Shown: one piece after another, positions 1 through 5,942 of the stretch
How the letters are laid out: each line of letters opens with the position of its first letter
Position numbering within the stretch: position 1 is the stretch's first letter
Source of the DNA: Sulfurimonadaceae bacterium
GTDB lineage: Bacteria; Campylobacterota; Campylobacteria; Campylobacterales; Sulfurimonadaceae
Direction of reading: 5' to 3'
DNA: 5,998 nt
Assembly: GCA_030610325.1 (NCBI GenBank)
Contig: JAUWRZ010000146.1
Coordinates: forward strand, 1-5,998
The notes under the pieces: generated by a model
Database searches by the model: none
What the model saw: the letters and a program-made list of their open reading frames with translations, nothing else
What the model was told of the DNA's origin: nothing
Made by a program: the position numbers and the translations under genes

Positions 1-843
1 GACACGGTCCTTCTCATCGGCATGATCAGACGAGCGGATCCAGAGTTTGCCATCTTTTTCGTAGACACCTTCGCCTATCTTCTCAAGGACACGTTCCCAA
101 TCATCATAAAGTGAGGACTCACTGACAAAGGTATCAAAATGGATGTTGACAGCAGCCAGATCTTCGATGATCAGCTCCATCACTCCATCTTTTGCCCAGA
201 GTGCCAGCTCGGTCTGTCTGCTCTCATCAGTCAGGATGTCGGTTCCGAACTTCTGTACAGCCTCTTCGGCAAGGATCGTCAGATACTCACCACGGTAGTA
301 CTTCTCCGGCCACTCTACCGTCATGTTCAGTACGGCAGACTGTCCTTCGAGTTGCAAGGAGAGCCCAAGCAAGTCGATCTGGTTTCCGGCATCATTGACA
401 TAATACTCTGCCGTGATGTCGTAACCCAGTCGACGGCCCAGACGTAACAGTGTGTCACCATAGACTGCGCCACGGGCATGACCGATGTGCAGTGGACCGG
501 TAGGATTGGCACTGACAAACTCCAGCAAGATCTTATCATCTGCATCGGAGCTGCCAAACTCATCTTCATGTCCCAGTGCCCAGGAAGCATACTCATCGAG
601 AAAAGTCTCTGAAAGCCGAAAGTTGATGTAACCCTTGACAGCTTCTACTGCCGAGAAGATATCACTCTCGCCAAATGATGAAGCAAGGTCATCAGCAATG
701 ATCATTGGGGATTTTCGGAGCTCTTTCGCCAGTGAGAAGGCGATCGGGGTAGCATAATGCCCAAAAGATCGATCTTTGGGCTTTTCTAGGACAACATCAC
801 GTTGAAATCTATCGCGCAACTGCGCCTGAACACGTTGCTTCAA
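1..843 (-). CDS. argS: Arginyl-tRNA synthetase, N-terminal part (runs off the left edge)
   Basis: Cytoplasmic class I aminoacyl-tRNA synthetase that charges tRNA-Arg with arginine using ATP. 281 codons are visible, about half of the usual ~530-580, and the frame is open to base 1. The N-terminal tRNA-binding (Add-1) domain occupies roughly residues 1-90, with an FGHYAT segment. The class I signature SANPTGPLHIGHARGA follows, with HIGH at residues 119-122, then VNDAGNQ at 149-155. The KMSKS-type and anticodon-binding parts lie outside the window. I place the start at TTG 843-841: a stop (the tatA TAG at 849-847) lies in the same frame two codons upstream, and no ATG follows until well inside the conserved domain (before IIADD). 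A GAGAAG stretch inside the tatA end may serve as the ribosome site. Only 3 nt separate tatA and argS, so they are probably co-transcribed and translationally coupled. Confidence 0.96.
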   Translation of the reverse strand, partial: MKQRVQAQLRDRFQRDVVLEKPKDRSFGHYATPIAFSLAKELRKSPMIIADDLASSFGESDIFSAVEAVKGYINFRLSETFLDEYASWALGHEDEFGSSDADDKILLEFVSANPTGPLHIGHARGAVYGDTLLRLGRRLGYDITAEYYVNDAGNQIDLLGLSLQLEGQSAVLNMTVEWPEKYYRGEYLTILAEEAVQKFGTDILTDESRQTELALWAKDGVMELIIEDLAAVNIHFDTFVSESSLYDDWERVLEKIGEGVYEKDGKLWIRSSDHADEKDRV

Positions 844-846
844 GAT

Positions 847-1113
847 CTACGCTTGCTTCTCAGTCTCTTTAGGTGCATCACTCTTCGCACTCTCATTCGC
901 ACTGTCAGTGGTAGCTTCTACTTTTTTTGTATCGACATCTGCGGATGCAATAGCGTCTGCTTCTGCTGCTTCATCTTCTTTGACCGATTTTTTAAAGTTT
1001 CTTATTCCCTGACCCAGGCCTTTTGCCAATTCAGGTATCTTTTTTCCTCCAAACAGTAACAACACTACTGCTAATATAAGGACTAATTCGAGTCCTCCAG
1101 GGATCTGAGGCAT
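847..1113 (-). CDS. tatA: Sec-independent (twin-arginine) protein translocase subunit TatA
   Basis: Inner-membrane component of the Tat system, which exports folded proteins; TatA oligomers form or weaken the membrane at the passage site. The 88 residues show the canonical layout. A short N-terminal membrane helix (about residues 8-21) begins with a polar residue, Glu9. The hinge [16 protein letters not shown] leads into an amphipathic helix ending in FKK (about residues 21-42). The remaining tail is charged, Ala/Glu/Lys-rich and probably disordered. A good ribosome site (AAGGAAG, about 5 nt before the ATG) supports the start. TatB proteins share the first part but are usually longer, so TatA (or TatA/E) fits better. 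It sits 162 bp downstream of gmk and 3 bp upstream of argS. Confidence 0.95.
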   Translation of the reverse strand: MPQIPGGLELVLILAVVLLLFGGKKIPELAKGLGQGIRNFKKSVKEDEAAEADAIASADVDTKKVEATTDSANESAKSDAPKETEKQA

Positions 1114-1146
1114 GGTCTTCCTTTTGTAGACAAAATTTAAGGGGGT

Positions 1147-1152
1147 AGTATA
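1147..1152 (-). promoter_or_regulatory. Possible -10 box (TATACT) for tatA-argS
   Basis: The minus strand carries TATACT 34 nt before the tatA ATG, in the 162-bp gap after gmk. There is no convincing -35 hexamer at 16-18 bp, but Campylobacterota housekeeping promoters often lack one. The rest of the gap (1153-1275) is AT-rich in its middle, with other TATAAA-like strings, and holds no gene or clear terminator that I can see. This is a weak prediction from one hexamer. Confidence 0.3.
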
Positions 1153-1275
1153 GCCGTGATTTGCTGTAAATGGGCTGATGGGATAATCTATGATGAGAAT
1201 TATTTATATCTTTAACACTATAGGGAACACGTTTAAAAAGGGTGGAAGAAGCTGCCTGCGTATTGGACTCAGGAC

Positions 1276-1911
1276 TTATTCGTCAGCTTCCCACTCCTGG
1301 ATGAACTGACTGATCTCTATGCTTGGCTCTTTCAGCAGTGCTGCATGTGCGATAGAGAGCAACTGTACTGCTGCCTCATCAAGGTCATCGTTGATGATGA
1401 TGAAGTCATACTCACTGATGCGCTGGACCTCACGTTTAGCCATATGGATCCTGTTTTCGATGATCGACTTGTCATCCGTCCCCCGTGCATAAAGACGTCT
1501 TTTGAGTTCCTTAAGCGAAGGTGTCGTGATAAAGACCGAAGTAGTCACATCTCCCAAACGGTTCTGCACCGCGTCATGGCCCTGTACATCTATGTCGAAG
1601 ATGACCAGCTTCCCCTCACCGAGTGCATTACGGACAGCCTTTAAAGAGGTCCCATAGTAATTACCGTGCACCAATGCATACTCCAGAAAGTAATCCTCTT
1701 TGATATCTGCTTTAAACTCATCCTCACTGACAAAGAAATACTCTACTCCATCACTCTCACCCTTTCTCATCGGACGCGTCGTCGTAGAGATCGAGAAGTA
1801 ATAAGCACCTATCTGGTCTTTTATCTTGTTTATCAATGAGCTTTTCCCTGCTCCACTTGGTCCTGAAAGTACCAGTACCGCTCCTGTATTACCTGTGATC
1901 CCTATATTCAA
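1276..1911 (-). CDS. gmk: Guanylate kinase
   Basis: Cytosolic enzyme that phosphorylates GMP (and dGMP) to GDP with ATP, an essential step of purine nucleotide synthesis and salvage. The 211 residues match the family length (about 205-210). Visible motifs are the P-loop GPSGAGKS (17-24), the GMP-binding STTTRPMRKGE (42-52), VEYFFV (56-61), the FLEYALVHGNYYGTS block (75-89), DIDVQG (106-111), and the Arg-rich lid around residues 138-145. The start is TTG at 1911-1909, whose last two bases form part of the upstream gene's TGA stop (overlap TTGA). It is supported by GGAG about 7 nt upstream and by the lack of any other start before the P-loop. The overlap implies translational coupling to the acidic receiver-like protein. 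The function is secure; the rare start codon is inferred. Confidence 0.96.
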   Translation of the reverse strand: MNIGITGNTGAVLVLSGPSGAGKSSLINKIKDQIGAYYFSISTTTRPMRKGESDGVEYFFVSEDEFKADIKEDYFLEYALVHGNYYGTSLKAVRNALGEGKLVIFDIDVQGHDAVQNRLGDVTTSVFITTPSLKELKRRLYARGTDDKSIIENRIHMAKREVQRISEYDFIIINDDLDEAAVQLLSIAHAALLKEPSIEISQFIQEWEADE

Positions 1912-3665
1912 CTCTTATCTCCAAACGTGATGTTCACATTGATCCTCATCCCCTGAAGCGCTGCGGCGGAGGAGTCATCTTTAAGTACTTCTTGCAGTGT
2001 CTTTGTCAGATCATATAGCGCCTTTACGCCATCCTCACTGCCAGCTACCGACATCTCACCTTCCAATAGATTCTCAAGTCCATCATCCGAAGCTACTTCA
2101 CCCTCTTGCGCTTCACCAAGTGCGACCTTCAGATCGTGCGCGTTCAGACTATCAAACTCATCAAAGTCATCAGAGAGTGCGACGACTGCTTCGGGTTTGC
2201 TCTCCTCACTGCTGTTGATGATATCTAAAAGTATCTCTTCATCCACATCCTGAGCAAGTTCCTCTTCACTTAATGTACTTACCACACTCTCTATCTCATC
2301 TTCTAGTGTCCCTATCTCCGCGATATCAAGCTCTGCATCCTCATCAAGCTCCAACGCACTCTCATCAAGAGCTGTGATATCATCACTGATATCAAGATCA
2401 TCAAGTGCCACTGTCTCAGGAGTCTCCTCTTCATCAGCACTCGTCTCCACGACTTCATCTAAAGTCTCAAGAGCCTCCTCAGCAGGAAGTGCCTCTTCTG
2501 GCTCCTCCATATCGATAGAGAGTATCTCCTCTTCAAGCTCTCCCATATCAGGTTCTGGCTCACTATCGACACTCTCTTCGACATCCGTCATACTCTCGAC
2601 CATCTCTTCAAGGTCTTCAGGAAGGGTCAACTCCTCATCGAGATCCCCGATATCCATCTCAAGCTCATCTTCGAGCATATCATCACTGCCCTCATCAAGA
2701 CCTTCGATATCATCAGCAAGTGACATCGCTTCATCAAGATCAAAAGAAGGTATCTCATCACTGCCTTGCTCGTCTTCAGCTAGACTTGATATCTCATCCA
2801 ATGATGTCTCGACCTCCCCCATCGCCTCTTCTTCAGACTCTACAGGCAACTCCGCGATCTCAAGCTCTTCGAGCTCATCATCATCAAGTAACAGGCCATC
2901 GAGATCACTCTCATCAAGCTCCAGGTCAAGCTCTCCGGAGTCATCAAAATCTGCCAGAGCATCATTGACCTCCTCCATGGACTCTGAACTCAGGCCCTCT
3001 GGCAAGGTCTCCTCTGCTCCTGTCTCAACAGTATCATCAAGCAGTCCCTGTACTTCAAGAAGCTCATCTTCATCGAGGACACCTCCTTCGGATCCATCAA
3101 GTCCCCCAAGGTCTTCGACTTCATCGAGTTCCAGGTCTCCTAGATCTTCCAGTAGAGCCTCATCACCCAACTCTTCCAACTCCGGCCGCTCCATCTTTGC
3201 ATCATCAAGCTCAGGCATCCCCTCAAGAAGGTCCAGATCAAGATCAAGGTCAAGGTCTTCCATCAGATCATCGACTTCTGACCCCACTGAGAGCTCCTCC
3301 TCTTCCACTGCTACTTCATCTCCCAGATCAGGCAAGATGACATCGTCTTCGATGAGTGCCTGTTCAGAGAAGAACTCTACAAGATCAGTCGGTAAGAAAG
3401 GCTTCTGGATGACTTTATCAAAACCCTCAGGAAGCTCTTCACCACGCTGAGCGATAAAAAGTGCTCTCTTATAGCCTATCTTTGCCCTAAGGGTATCTAT
3501 CAACGACTCATCATAGACAGCATGATCGATGATCAATAGGTCATAGTCTGCTGCTTCGACCTCTTCGACTCCTTCAGAGACCACCAGTTCATCACCTGTC
3601 TTTTGTGCGCTCAACGTCACTAATTTATTTACGACCGGATTATCGTTAAGCAGTAAAAACTTCAT
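1908..3665 (-). CDS. Highly acidic protein with degenerate receiver-like N-terminal domain, function unknown
   Basis: 585 residues from the ATG at 3665, which has AAGG 7 nt upstream; a TTG six codons earlier lacks such a site. Residues 1-105 look like a CheY-type receiver: beta strand FLLLNDN with Asp8, candidate phospho-acceptor Asp47 in LLIIDH, and KPF with Lys88. Asn7 replaces one acidic-pair Asp, Ala72 sits where Thr/Ser is normal, and the MPxMDG loop is missing, so phosphorylation is doubtful. Residues about 105-504 are low complexity, about 42% Asp+Glu, with no Lys, Arg or His between Arg160 and Lys490. The protein overall is about 35% Asp+Glu, with no Cys or Trp. The tail (about 545-585) looks ordered: an amphipathic helix (GVKALYDLTKTLQEVL) and a strand (MRINVNITF). 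No signal peptide or membrane segment is seen. It overlaps gmk and lies near fliR. From memory, C. jejuni ('highly acidic protein') and H. pylori ('poly E-rich protein') have counterparts at this locus. The role is unknown; a flagellar or polar scaffold is only a guess. Confidence 0.9.
   Translation of the reverse strand: MKFLLLNDNPVVNKLVTLSAQKTGDELVVSEGVEEVEAADYDLLIIDHAVYDESLIDTLRAKIGYKRALFIAQRGEELPEGFDKVIQKPFLPTDLVEFFSEQALIEDDVILPDLGDEVAVEEEELSVGSEVDDLMEDLDLDLDLDLLEGMPELDDAKMERPELEELGDEALLEDLGDLELDEVEDLGGLDGSEGGVLDEDELLEVQGLLDDTVETGAEETLPEGLSSESMEEVNDALADFDDSGELDLELDESDLDGLLLDDDELEELEIAELPVESEEEAMGEVETSLDEISSLAEDEQGSDEIPSFDLDEAMSLADDIEGLDEGSDDMLEDELEMDIGDLDEELTLPEDLEEMVESMTDVEESVDSEPEPDMGELEEEILSIDMEEPEEALPAEEALETLDEVVETSADEEETPETVALDDLDISDDITALDESALELDEDAELDIAEIGTLEDEIESVVSTLSEEELAQDVDEEILLDIINSSEESKPEAVVALSDDFDEFDSLNAHDLKVALGEAQEGEVASDDGLENLLEGEMSVAGSEDGVKALYDLTKTLQEVLKDDSSAAALQGMRINVNITFGDKS
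3231..3260 (-). repeat. In-frame hexanucleotide repeat encoding an Asp-Leu run
   Basis: Near-tandem 6-nt units (GATCTT/GACCTT-like on the coding strand) encode alternating Asp-Leu at residues about 137-146 of the acidic protein. Changes in unit number would keep the reading frame, so this could vary in length between strains without inactivating the gene. The units are imperfect, which argues against very rapid slippage. Confidence 0.5.
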
Positions 3666-3694
3666 AGACAAACCTTTTTTCAATGAAAGATGTT

Positions 3695-3700
3695 ATTATG
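3695..3700 (-). promoter_or_regulatory. Possible -10 box (CATAAT) for the acidic-protein/gmk operon
   Basis: CATAAT on the minus strand lies 30 nt before the ATG at 3665 and would give a leader of roughly 23 nt carrying the AAGG ribosome site. No good -35 is visible. The 37-bp palindrome at 3707-3743 would cover the -35 region. Inferred from sequence similarity only. Confidence 0.3.
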
Positions 3701-3706
3701 GAGAAC

Positions 3707-3743
3707 AAAGAGCAGGTAGTACGACTCGTGCTATCTGCTCTTT
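3707..3743. repeat. 37-bp near-perfect palindrome in the divergent intergenic region
   Basis: AAAGAGCAGGTAGTACGA, a central C, then its near reverse complement ending GCTCTTT. Eighteen positions face each other, and sixteen are Watson-Crick pairs. The other two are G/T pairs when read on the plus strand (G-U wobbles in plus-strand RNA) and A/C mismatches on the minus strand. A realistic RNA hairpin would have about a 17-bp stem and a 3-nt loop. It lies between the start of the acidic gene (3665) and the PLD-like gene (3809), directly beside candidate promoters on both sides. It could be an operator dyad, a leader hairpin, or a terminator stopping read-through; the T-tracts on either side are short and interrupted. 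Confidence 0.8.
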
Positions 3744-3747
3744 AGTC

Positions 3748-3756
3748 TGTTATTAT
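3748..3756 (+). promoter_or_regulatory. Possible extended -10 promoter (TGTTATTAT) for the PLD-like gene
   Basis: A TGn followed by TATTAT, one change from TATAAT, 52 nt upstream of the plus-strand ATG at 3809. Its -35 position would fall inside the palindrome. The predicted leader is about 45 nt and carries no clear Shine-Dalgarno sequence before the ATG. A weaker TATGGT at 3797-3802 would instead give a leaderless start. Confidence 0.3.
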
Positions 3757-3808
3757 TGTAGCTAAAAAACGTTAAGGCACCTCTAATAACCCCGATTATG
3801 GTACCAAT

Positions 3809-4315
3809 ATGAAACGATTTATGTTAATTTTAATACTGATTTATAGCCTGATGAGTGCCACTGAGACCTTCATCTTACCCGACAATACTTCTGATGCACT
3901 CTATTATCTTAAGCGCAACATCGACTCAGTGAACAAAGAGCTCACCATCATCACCCCTCATCTCAAAAGCCGGACCCTGCGTAACAGTCTTGAGAAAAGC
4001 TCTGCCAAAGGCATGCATGTGACTATCATCACACAGCAAGAGCCTATGAGTGATGCCGCTTATCTTGCCCAGTTCAAACACATAGACATCAACATCATCC
4101 ATGCTCAGCAGAGCGACCATCAAAAAGGTCGACTTGCACTCTCCTTACTTCTTATCGATAAGAAGTATGCCTGTATCAGCAGTTCTGCGTTCGATGAAGG
4201 GGCCATGCGGCACGATATCGCTCTTATGGAGTGTACCGGTGACACCCAGCGCATTAGACACTACACAGATATCGTAGAGACTCAACTGAGACGAAGCAAG
4301 CCCAATCTTCAATGA
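3809..4315 (+). CDS. Predicted exported PLD-like-fold protein lacking the catalytic His and Lys
   Basis: 168 residues, and the only plus-strand gene here. The N-terminus (MKRF, then LILILIYSLMSA) reads as a signal peptide, with likely cleavage after Ala17, so the protein is probably periplasmic. There is no lipobox Cys. The rest resembles a single-HKD phospholipase D superfamily domain of the Nuc type: a conserved N-terminal half (FILPDNTSDALYYLKRNI, then ELTIITPHL, then KGMHVTIIT) and a C-terminal LLLIDKKYACISSSAF block. In active members this block reads HxKxxxxD...GSxN. Here Asp117 is kept, but Ala110 and Ser112 occupy the His and Lys positions, Ser124 replaces Gly, and Ala127 replaces Asn. 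Catalysis by the usual mechanism therefore looks impossible. From memory, H. pylori has a membrane-bound PLD nuclease (NucT) at this locus, so this may be its decayed or repurposed relative. No Shine-Dalgarno is obvious. It converges on fliR with zero spacer. Confidence 0.85.
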   Translation: MKRFMLILILIYSLMSATETFILPDNTSDALYYLKRNIDSVNKELTIITPHLKSRTLRNSLEKSSAKGMHVTIITQQEPMSDAAYLAQFKHIDINIIHAQQSDHQKGRLALSLLLIDKKYACISSSAFDEGAMRHDIALMECTGDTQRIRHYTDIVETQLRRSKPNLQ

Positions 4316-5083
4316 TCATAAAAAAAGTACCTCCAGCCAGTTGAAAGCACCCTGCATCTGTGCCTTGACGATCAACATCGATGATGCCAGTGTCGCTATC
4401 AGTACGACCAGTGCCAGACCGATCTTAATAGGAAAACCGATGACAAGCAGGTTGAACTGAGGCATCGACTTCATCAGCATACCGAAGATGATATCCTGCA
4501 GCCAGGTAAGTGCGATGATAGGAAAGGCGATCATAAAGCCGACCATGAACATATTTGACGCTGCATGAAGAAGATAACCGAACAGGTCATCAGTCAGCAT
4601 AAACCCACCGAGGGGAATAGCTGCCAGGGACTCATAGATGAACATCAGCAGCCAGTGATGCAGATCGATGCTGAGCAGTATCATCAATGCCATAAGCGAA
4701 AGGAACTGACTGATGATCGGCATAGAGACACCCGACTGCGGGTCGATCGCTGATGCCAGAGAGAACCCCATCGTAAACGATATGACCCCACCGGCAAAGG
4801 TGATGACGTTATAAGCCAGCTGCAAGACCAGCCCGATAGTCAATCCAAAAAGCATCTCACCCAAGATCGCGATCGTAAAGCTTGAGAGTGTAAGTTGCAA
4901 CTCCAGCGGAGGTAATGCAGGGTAGAAGATGACCGTAAAGAAAAATGCCATCGCAGCTTTGACATTTACAGGAATACTTGTATGCGAAAAGATAGGTGTC
5001 GCCATAAAAAGTGCACCAAACCGGATGAAAAGCAGTATAAAGCCGATGACTCTCGCCTCCCCAAATAGCTGAGCCCACTCCAT
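4316..5083 (-). CDS. fliR: Flagellar biosynthesis protein FliR
   Basis: Integral membrane protein of the flagellar type III secretion export gate (with FliP and FliQ), through which rod, hook and filament subunits are exported. The 255 residues match the family (about 255-265). It is very hydrophobic, with about six membrane segments. Characteristic stretches are PIFSHTSIPVNVKAAMAF (about 30-47), GEMLFGLTIGLVLQLAY (about 75-91) and IDPQSGVSMPIISQFL (about 113-128), which correspond to the conserved FliR IPVxVK and DPxSG..MP regions. The ATG at 5083 has GAGG 11 nt upstream, a somewhat long spacing. The TGA stop abuts the TGA of the convergent PLD-like gene, leaving no room for a terminator between them. 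The 127-bp gap to the ABC gene suggests either its own promoter or a loosely spaced operon. Its presence implies a flagellated organism. Confidence 0.95.
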   Translation of the reverse strand: MEWAQLFGEARVIGFILLFIRFGALFMATPIFSHTSIPVNVKAAMAFFFTVIFYPALPPLELQLTLSSFTIAILGEMLFGLTIGLVLQLAYNVITFAGGVISFTMGFSLASAIDPQSGVSMPIISQFLSLMALMILLSIDLHHWLLMFIYESLAAIPLGGFMLTDDLFGYLLHAASNMFMVGFMIAFPIIALTWLQDIIFGMLMKSMPQFNLLVIGFPIKIGLALVVLIATLASSMLIVKAQMQGAFNWLEVLFL

Positions 5084-5098
5084 TTAATAAAGGTCCTC

Positions 5099-5216
5099 GG
5101 GAATGGGGAATGGAAAATAGAGAAGTGGGAAGAGAAAAGAGGAAAGGGGAAGGTATGTAAGTCTAGATCGCATAGGGTCTATCTCTTTACTCTTCACCCT
5201 GTCCCCTTCCCTATTT
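5099..5216. repeat. Facing purine-rich and pyrimidine-rich tracts between the ABC ATPase and fliR
   Basis: On the plus strand, 5099-5153 is 51/55 purine, including an unbroken 27-nt run at 5127-5153 and a short direct repeat GGAATGG/GGAATGG. 5178-5216 is pyrimidine-rich, with only 5 purines in 39 nt. The outer arms are imperfectly complementary (AAAATAGAGAAGTGGG near 5114-5129 against CCCCTTCCCTATTTT near 5202-5216), including the end of the ABC gene and its TAG stop. This could fold into a long imperfect hairpin that terminates ABC transcription, or form a triplex-prone element. No gene is seen in the gap. Confidence 0.6.
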
Positions 5217-5855
5217 TAGCTGTTCAAGGTGCAGTTCATGCAAGCGGTAGACCTTATCACAACGTGATGCCAACTCCTCATCATGTGTCACAAGTACCAT
5301 TCCTGCCTCATGGGTGCTGATATACTCATCAAAGATATCCATCACCTCTAAAGCCGTCTCATTATCGAGGTTTCCAGTCGGTTCATCAGCAAAGATCAGA
5401 CGCGGCTTTTTCGTAAGCACTCTGGCTATAGAAATACGCTGCTGCTGTCCTCCAGAGAGTTCTGTCACCTTCTGAGATATCACCTTCTCAATACCCAGTC
5501 GTCTTAACAGCACATCATCGATCGTCTCATTTGAAAGGATAGCAGCTACTTCCAGGTTCTCATAAGCGGTAAAGCCTTTTAACAGATAGTGAGACTGAAA
5601 GATCAGACCAAGGTCATCTTTTCGTAGTTTAACGAGATGTCTCTCTTTTAGTGAATGTACTTTTTTTCCCAAAAGTGTCACTGTTCCTTCATCCGGTACA
5701 AGTAGAGTAGATAAGATATGTAGGAGTGTTGACTTCCCGCTTCCGCTTACACCGATGATAGCCATCGACTCACCGGCATCAAGGCTAAGACTGACATCAT
5801 TAAAAAGTGGGTAATCAAAAGAGTGCGCAAGCGCGTCTGCATGTAAAATAGTCAT
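5211..5855 (-). CDS. ABC transporter ATP-binding protein, LolD/MacB type
   Basis: ATPase subunit that would energise an inner-membrane permease. The 214 residues form a complete single nucleotide-binding domain: Walker A GVSGSGKST (35-43), Q-loop Gln87 in FQSHYLL, signature LSGGQQQR (133-140), Walker B LIFADE (153-158), D-loop GNLD (161-164) and switch His191. The stretches STLLHILSTLLVPDEG and FQSHYLLKGFTAYENL are typical of the LolD/MacB/FtsE branch (lipoprotein release or mechanotransmission) and closest by eye to LolD. No permease gene is adjacent, so the partner must be encoded elsewhere and the substrate is unproven. FtsE is a less likely alternative. It starts at the ATG at 5855, with no Shine-Dalgarno but a perfect TATAAT 5 nt upstream. 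It lies 80 bp downstream of tsf. Confidence 0.92.
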   Translation of the reverse strand: MTILHADALAHSFDYPLFNDVSLSLDAGESMAIIGVSGSGKSTLLHILSTLLVPDEGTVTLLGKKVHSLKERHLVKLRKDDLGLIFQSHYLLKGFTAYENLEVAAILSNETIDDVLLRRLGIEKVISQKVTELSGGQQQRISIARVLTKKPRLIFADEPTGNLDNETALEVMDIFDEYISTHEAGMVLVTHDEELASRCDKVYRLHELHLEQLK

Positions 5856-5860
5856 AGGGG

Positions 5861-5866
5861 ATTATA
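5861..5866 (-). promoter_or_regulatory. Perfect -10 box TATAAT immediately before the ABC gene
   Basis: TATAAT on the minus strand ends 5 nt before the ABC ATG. A run of eight T (5880-5887 on this strand) lies about 13 nt farther upstream, which fits Campylobacterota promoters that use T-rich stretches instead of a -35 hexamer. Standard spacing puts transcription start within the ATG itself, implying a leaderless or nearly leaderless mRNA. Consistent with this, there is no purine-rich ribosome site. Confidence 0.55.
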
Positions 5867-5920
5867 AAGAAAATGGCTTAAAAAAAAGTGCGGAAAGAGT
5901 CTTGTTGGATATTGAGGGGT

Positions 5921-5942
5921 GGGTAAGGCTAAGCCTTAACCC
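5921..5942 (-). terminator. Hairpin overlapping the tsf stop codon
   Basis: On the minus strand GGGT-T-AAGGCT, one T, then AGCCTT-ACCC: a stem of ten complementary positions with one bulged T, the innermost of which would open to form a loop. It includes the TAA stop of tsf. No T-run follows directly (ACCCCTC comes next), so if it ends tsf transcription it is not a classic intrinsic terminator; it may instead protect the 3' end. The position just after the gene is the main support. Confidence 0.4.

Noticed and set aside
327..596. Minus-strand 89-codon open frame
   Set aside because: It lies in another frame of argS, whose HIGH and SANPTGP motifs are read continuously across the same bases.
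802..1059. Plus-strand 85-codon Cys/Phe-rich open frame
   Set aside because: Antisense to tatA and the start of argS; no independent support, and the tatA motif is unambiguous.
1198..1240. Possible hairpin or terminator in the gmk-tatA gap (TTTAACAC ... GTTTAAA)
   Set aside because: The arms match only partly and no stable GC stem with a T-run is present.
2374..3450. Long serine-rich open frame (358 codons) on the plus strand inside the acidic gene
   Set aside because: It is the antisense of Asp/Glu-rich codons (GAN read backwards gives many TCN serine codons). Its composition is purely mirrored, with no domains and no ribosome site. The minus-strand frame has a good start, coupling to gmk and a recognisable N-terminal domain.
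3666..3683. Earlier TTG start for the acidic protein, adding six residues
   Set aside because: The ATG at 3665 has AAGG at the right spacing and begins exactly at the first receiver beta strand; the TTG has no ribosome site.
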